From JBDHTS01 sp044220535 (GTDB lineage Bacteria > Pseudomonadota > Alphaproteobacteria > Micavibrionales > Micavibrionaceae), in contig JBGAQU010000065.1 in assembly GCA_044220535.1 (NCBI GenBank), forward strand, positions 1 to 16,534: 16,534 bases of DNA, given 5' to 3'. Numbering within the stretch: position 1 is the first letter of the stretch; each line of letters opens with the position of its first letter. The notes below the pieces were generated by a model, which was not told the origin of the DNA, did no database searches, and saw only the letters and a list, made by a program, of their open reading frames with translations. Shown one piece after another: positions 14,238-16,534 of the stretch. The translations under genes were made by a program, and so were the position numbers.

Positions 14238-14924
14238 ATGAATATTTTGAAAGGACTTCAAAAAACGGCTTTGCTCTCAACGGCACTGACTGTTTTAGTC
14301 TTCGGCGCTCAAAAGACCTTCGCTGCCGATACAGTGTCCGACGTTGGACATGTCAGCGCTTCCGTAGGTAGCCTGTTGAGCATCGTGGAAACCACCCCCG
14401 TTAAATTCGGCAACATTGTTGTGACAGTAACCGGCGTCGGCACAGGCGACGGTACGGTTGTCATGACGAATGCCGGTGTCCGGACCACGCCCAACGCGGG
14501 TACCGACCAGATCACCCTGCTCGAAGGTGCGACGAACACCGTTCCGGGCGGCGATGACGCCGGTTCGGAATCACCAGGCTTCTACGCCATCTCCGGCGCG
14601 ACCGCTGCCGCGAAGATCTATGTGACCTTCGCCAAGACCGGTTCCGCTGTCGCCCTGATCGACGCCAACCATCCGACCAACAAAGTCCAGCTGACCTGCG
14701 CCGCCTGCACAGGTAACAAGGACTTCTTTGTTGATACCTTCACTTTCAACAAGTCCGGTACGGATGCGGTTTATGGCGATTACATCACCGTCGACGGCTC
14801 GGGCAACGCAACCGTTCAGGTCGGCGCGACCCTGCACACCGATCCGACCGTGACCGGTACGGCCGCAACCGATTATCCGGACGGCGCCTACACCGGCACG
14901 TTCGACATTATGGCCAGCTACTAA
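14238..14924 (+). CDS. DUF4402 pilin-like secreted protein, probable major subunit
   Basis: This is a 228-aa protein. A signal peptide (basic MNILKGLQK, hydrophobic 11-22, cleavage near FAA at 28-30) is followed by a beta-rich DUF4402 domain: VGSLLSIVETTPVKFGNIVV near the start, a central GFYAISGATAAAKIYVTF strand, DTFTFNKSG, then GSGNATVQVGATLHTDP and the ending YTGTFDIMASY. DUF4402 proteins are small Ig-like secreted proteins often found beside chaperone-usher genes and believed to be fimbrial subunits. A close pair Cys154/Cys157 (TCAAC) forms the only cysteines and could make a tight disulfide. It has a strong GAGGAG ribosome site and its own strong terminator, fitting an abundant monocistronic product. 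Subunit role inferred from context. Confidence 0.85.
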   Translation: MNILKGLQKTALLSTALTVLVFGAQKTFAADTVSDVGHVSASVGSLLSIVETTPVKFGNIVVTVTGVGTGDGTVVMTNAGVRTTPNAGTDQITLLEGATNTVPGGDDAGSESPGFYAISGATAAAKIYVTFAKTGSAVALIDANHPTNKVQLTCAACTGNKDFFVDTFTFNKSGTDAVYGDYITVDGSGNATVQVGATLHTDPTVTGTAATDYPDGAYTGTFDIMASY

Positions 14925-14940
14925 TCGGCCCTGGAATTTC

Positions 14941-14972
14941 AAAAACCCCTCGGTTTAACCGAGGGGTTTTTT
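14941..14972 (+). terminator. Strong intrinsic terminator after the pilin gene
   Basis: AAAACCCCTCGG pairs perfectly with CCGAGGGGTTTT around TTTAA, and a run of six T follows, 17 bases after the stop codon. It separates the first pilin from the second DUF4402-chaperone pair. Confidence 0.93.
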
Positions 14973-15036
14973 ATTGGGGCGCGTATTATATTATGATTGA
15001 CGTCCTGGCCATATAGGATCAAAACAGCCAGATCCC

Positions 15037-15498
15037 ATGAGAAAACGCTTTGTTTTATTGCCAATGCTGATGTTTTTGTCCTGGCCTTCGGACGTCAGGG
15101 CCGATCCCGCTTTGGCGGAATCACAGCCTTTAAGCTTCGGCGAATTTGCGGTGACATCGAACACGGTTCAGACCATTGTGATCGAAACGGATGGGGATGA
15201 GACCGTGGATGCGGGTATCACTCAGCTCCTGCCTGGCCATAACGGCGTGTTCAATCTGACAAGTTTCGACCCGTCCATTGCCGTTTCAGCTTCTATTGCT
15301 GATACTGTAATAACCGGCCCCGCCGCCGCGACTTTTGATGTCACAACCTTTACTTTTGATCCGCCCGTCTCTTCACAAACGACGGACGGATCGGGTAATC
15401 TGACGATCAATATAGGCGCAACGCTGAGCACAAGGGCCGGCGTCAGTTATGGCGACGGTCCCTATCGCGGAACCTATACATTGCTGGTTAATTACTAA
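15037..15498 (+). CDS. DUF4402-like secreted protein, probable minor subunit
   Basis: This is a 153-aa protein with a signal peptide (MRKRFVLLPMLMFLSW, cleavage near VRA at 20-22). The mature part begins DPALAESQPLSFGEFAV and ends TDGSGNLTINIGATLSTR...YRGTYTLLVNY, the same C-terminal pattern as the preceding pilin and other DUF4402 proteins. It is shorter by 75 aa and has no cysteine. It has no obvious ribosome site before the ATG, in contrast to pilin 1, so expression may be lower. It lies 12 bases before the chaperone gene and should be co-transcribed with it. A tip, initiator or minor pilin role is inferred. Confidence 0.78.
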   Translation: MRKRFVLLPMLMFLSWPSDVRADPALAESQPLSFGEFAVTSNTVQTIVIETDGDETVDAGITQLLPGHNGVFNLTSFDPSIAVSASIADTVITGPAAATFDVTTFTFDPPVSSQTTDGSGNLTINIGATLSTRAGVSYGDGPYRGTYTLLVNY

Positions 15499-15510
15499 AA
15501 GGATACGACG

Positions 15511-16341
15511 ATGATGAAAAAGAAACGCGGCCTGATCATTGCCTTGCTAATGCTGGCCTTATTGATCCCATTCGGCCCGGCCAGCGCGGATCTCGCCATC
15601 ACCCCGATCCGTATCGTATTTGAAGGCCGTGACCGCTCCGCCAATATTTCGCTGCTGAATGTCACCAACAAAACCCATACCTACCGCATGCGCTGGCTGG
15701 AAATGAAAATGGATACGAACGGGCGCTATGCCCTGACGGACGCCGATCAGAAAAATCCCCACAGCGTCGCCAATATGATCATCTTCACGCCGCGCCAGGT
15801 AACGATCCAGCCGAAGGCGTACCAAACGATCCGCCTGTCGCTGCGCCGTCCCGCCGATTTGCCGCCCGGCGAATACCGCGCCCATCTGTCCTTTACCCGT
15901 CTGGCCGCCAACGGGCCGGAACAGGCGGAAAAAAACCCGAAAGGCAAATCCCTGTCCCTGAACGTCAATTTAAGCTTTTCCATCCCGATCATCGTCCGCA
16001 GCGGCGAGGATAAAGACCTGAAAGTCTCGATCAACAATCCTAAACTTTCCATGGGCGGCAGCGCGGACAAACCGACGCCGGTCCTCAATTTCGATCTAAA
16101 ACGCGATGCTGGCAAATTCAGCAGCTACGGCTCGATCAAAATATTCTGGCAACCGCCGGAGGGGGCGGAACAGCAGATCGGCCTGCAAAACAACATCGCC
16201 CTTTACCCTGAAGTCCAGGAACGCCATATCAGCGTCGACTTAAGCACCAACCCATCCGGCGGCAAGATCCGCGTGCAATATGTCGGCAAATATGAATCCG
16301 AAGGCAAAGTCTGGGACGAAAAGATCTTCCCGCTCGGCTAA
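15511..16341 (+). CDS. PapD-like periplasmic chaperone of the usher pathway
   Basis: This is a 276-aa protein. The signal peptide (MMKKKRG, hydrophobic 8-22, cleavage near ASA) leads into an Ig-like chaperone domain: ITPIRIVFEGRDRSANISLLNVTNKTHTYRMRWLEM, then FTPRQVTIQPKAYQTIRLSLRRPADLPPGEYRAHLSF, which corresponds to the edge and G1-strand region of pilus chaperones. A second beta domain runs from about 150 to the end. Such chaperones complete the fold of pilin subunits and deliver them to the usher. An AAGGA ribosome site lies before two adjacent ATG codons. It follows the second DUF4402 gene by 12 bases. An exact family within the chaperones (archaic or alternate) cannot be fixed by eye. 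Confidence 0.88.
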   Translation: MMKKKRGLIIALLMLALLIPFGPASADLAITPIRIVFEGRDRSANISLLNVTNKTHTYRMRWLEMKMDTNGRYALTDADQKNPHSVANMIIFTPRQVTIQPKAYQTIRLSLRRPADLPPGEYRAHLSFTRLAANGPEQAEKNPKGKSLSLNVNLSFSIPIIVRSGEDKDLKVSINNPKLSMGGSADKPTPVLNFDLKRDAGKFSSYGSIKIFWQPPEGAEQQIGLQNNIALYPEVQERHISVDLSTNPSGGKIRVQYVGKYESEGKVWDEKIFPLG

Positions 16342-16343
16342 AG

Positions 16344-16452
16344 GCGCCGCAGGCAAAAAAAGAATTAACTACAGAGCGCGCAGAGAATGCAGAGAAGCTT
16401 AAAAATTTTTCCTCTGCGTTCTCTGCGCGCTCTGTAGTGAGATTTTCTTGCC
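16344..16452. repeat. Inverted-repeat element with CACAGAG-type arms, copy 2
   Basis: Arms 16368-16394 and 16412-16438 are inverted repeats matching at 26 of 27 bases, around a short AT-rich centre containing AAGCTTAAAAATTTTT. The left flank GCGCCGCAGGC plus an A-rich run equals the flank of copy 1 at 3950. It begins 2 bases after the chaperone stop codon and could terminate that operon. No gene is seen from here to the end of the window. Confidence 0.75.
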
Positions 16453-16534
16453 CTGTGCATTTTACACGCTTTGCGATACCATAAAGATGACTGGCATAAG
16501 GGTTGCAAAGGACTCTTCCCTTTATGAAGGCTGC

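Noticed and set aside
16487..16534. An ATG at 16487 opens a 16-codon frame that runs off the window.
   Set aside because: There is no ribosome site or promoter of note and too little sequence to judge.

Overview
The window looks like a piece of an alphaproteobacterial chromosome of moderately high GC content. The evidence is the DnaX and YbaB/EbfC sequence types, the short 4.5S-type SRP RNA lying on the dnaX strand, the DUF1993, AsmA and TPR-methyltransferase protein types, and palindromic repeats of kinds common in that class. I cannot name the genus.

Left part (1-3431). This is a housekeeping block. A 5'-truncated dinD-like gene, broken by a frameshift, meets ybaB/ebfC and dnaX head-on. 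The last two genes are translationally coupled and run leftwards. A small unknown gene (2815-3108) is divergent from dnaX. It is followed by the SRP RNA gene on the minus strand and a back-to-back tRNA-Thr(CGT), each with a recognisable promoter. A perfect 20-bp-stem hairpin starts inside the tRNA CCA end.

Middle part (3432-10205). This is a string of short accessory units. They are: a secreted DUF411 metal-binding protein; a DUF1993 protein; an ArsR-type repressor divergent from an SDR oxidoreductase, with two previously uncalled small ORFs (53 and 40 aa) behind the SDR; a 49-aa protein ending in a Cys/His cluster; a stand-alone receiver domain; a large AsmA-family envelope protein; and a TPR-methyltransferase. 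Several intergenic regions hold inverted repeats: REP-like pairs and two copies of a family built on CACAGAG-type arms.

Right part (10206-16534). This is a chaperone-usher-like surface appendage locus and the most interesting content. A 1219-aa usher-like outer-membrane protein is transcribed leftwards. A DUF4402 pilin-like protein with its own strong terminator, a second DUF4402 protein and a PapD-like periplasmic chaperone are transcribed rightwards from the other side of a 372-bp regulatory gap. The usher is unusual in carrying two tandem SPOR-like modules at its C-terminus, which could tie the secretion pore to peptidoglycan. The inferred logic is that the chaperone escorts DUF4402 subunits through the periplasm, the usher exports and assembles them, and the SPOR-like tail anchors or positions the machine. 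Pilin 1, with a good ribosome site and its own terminator, would be the abundant subunit.
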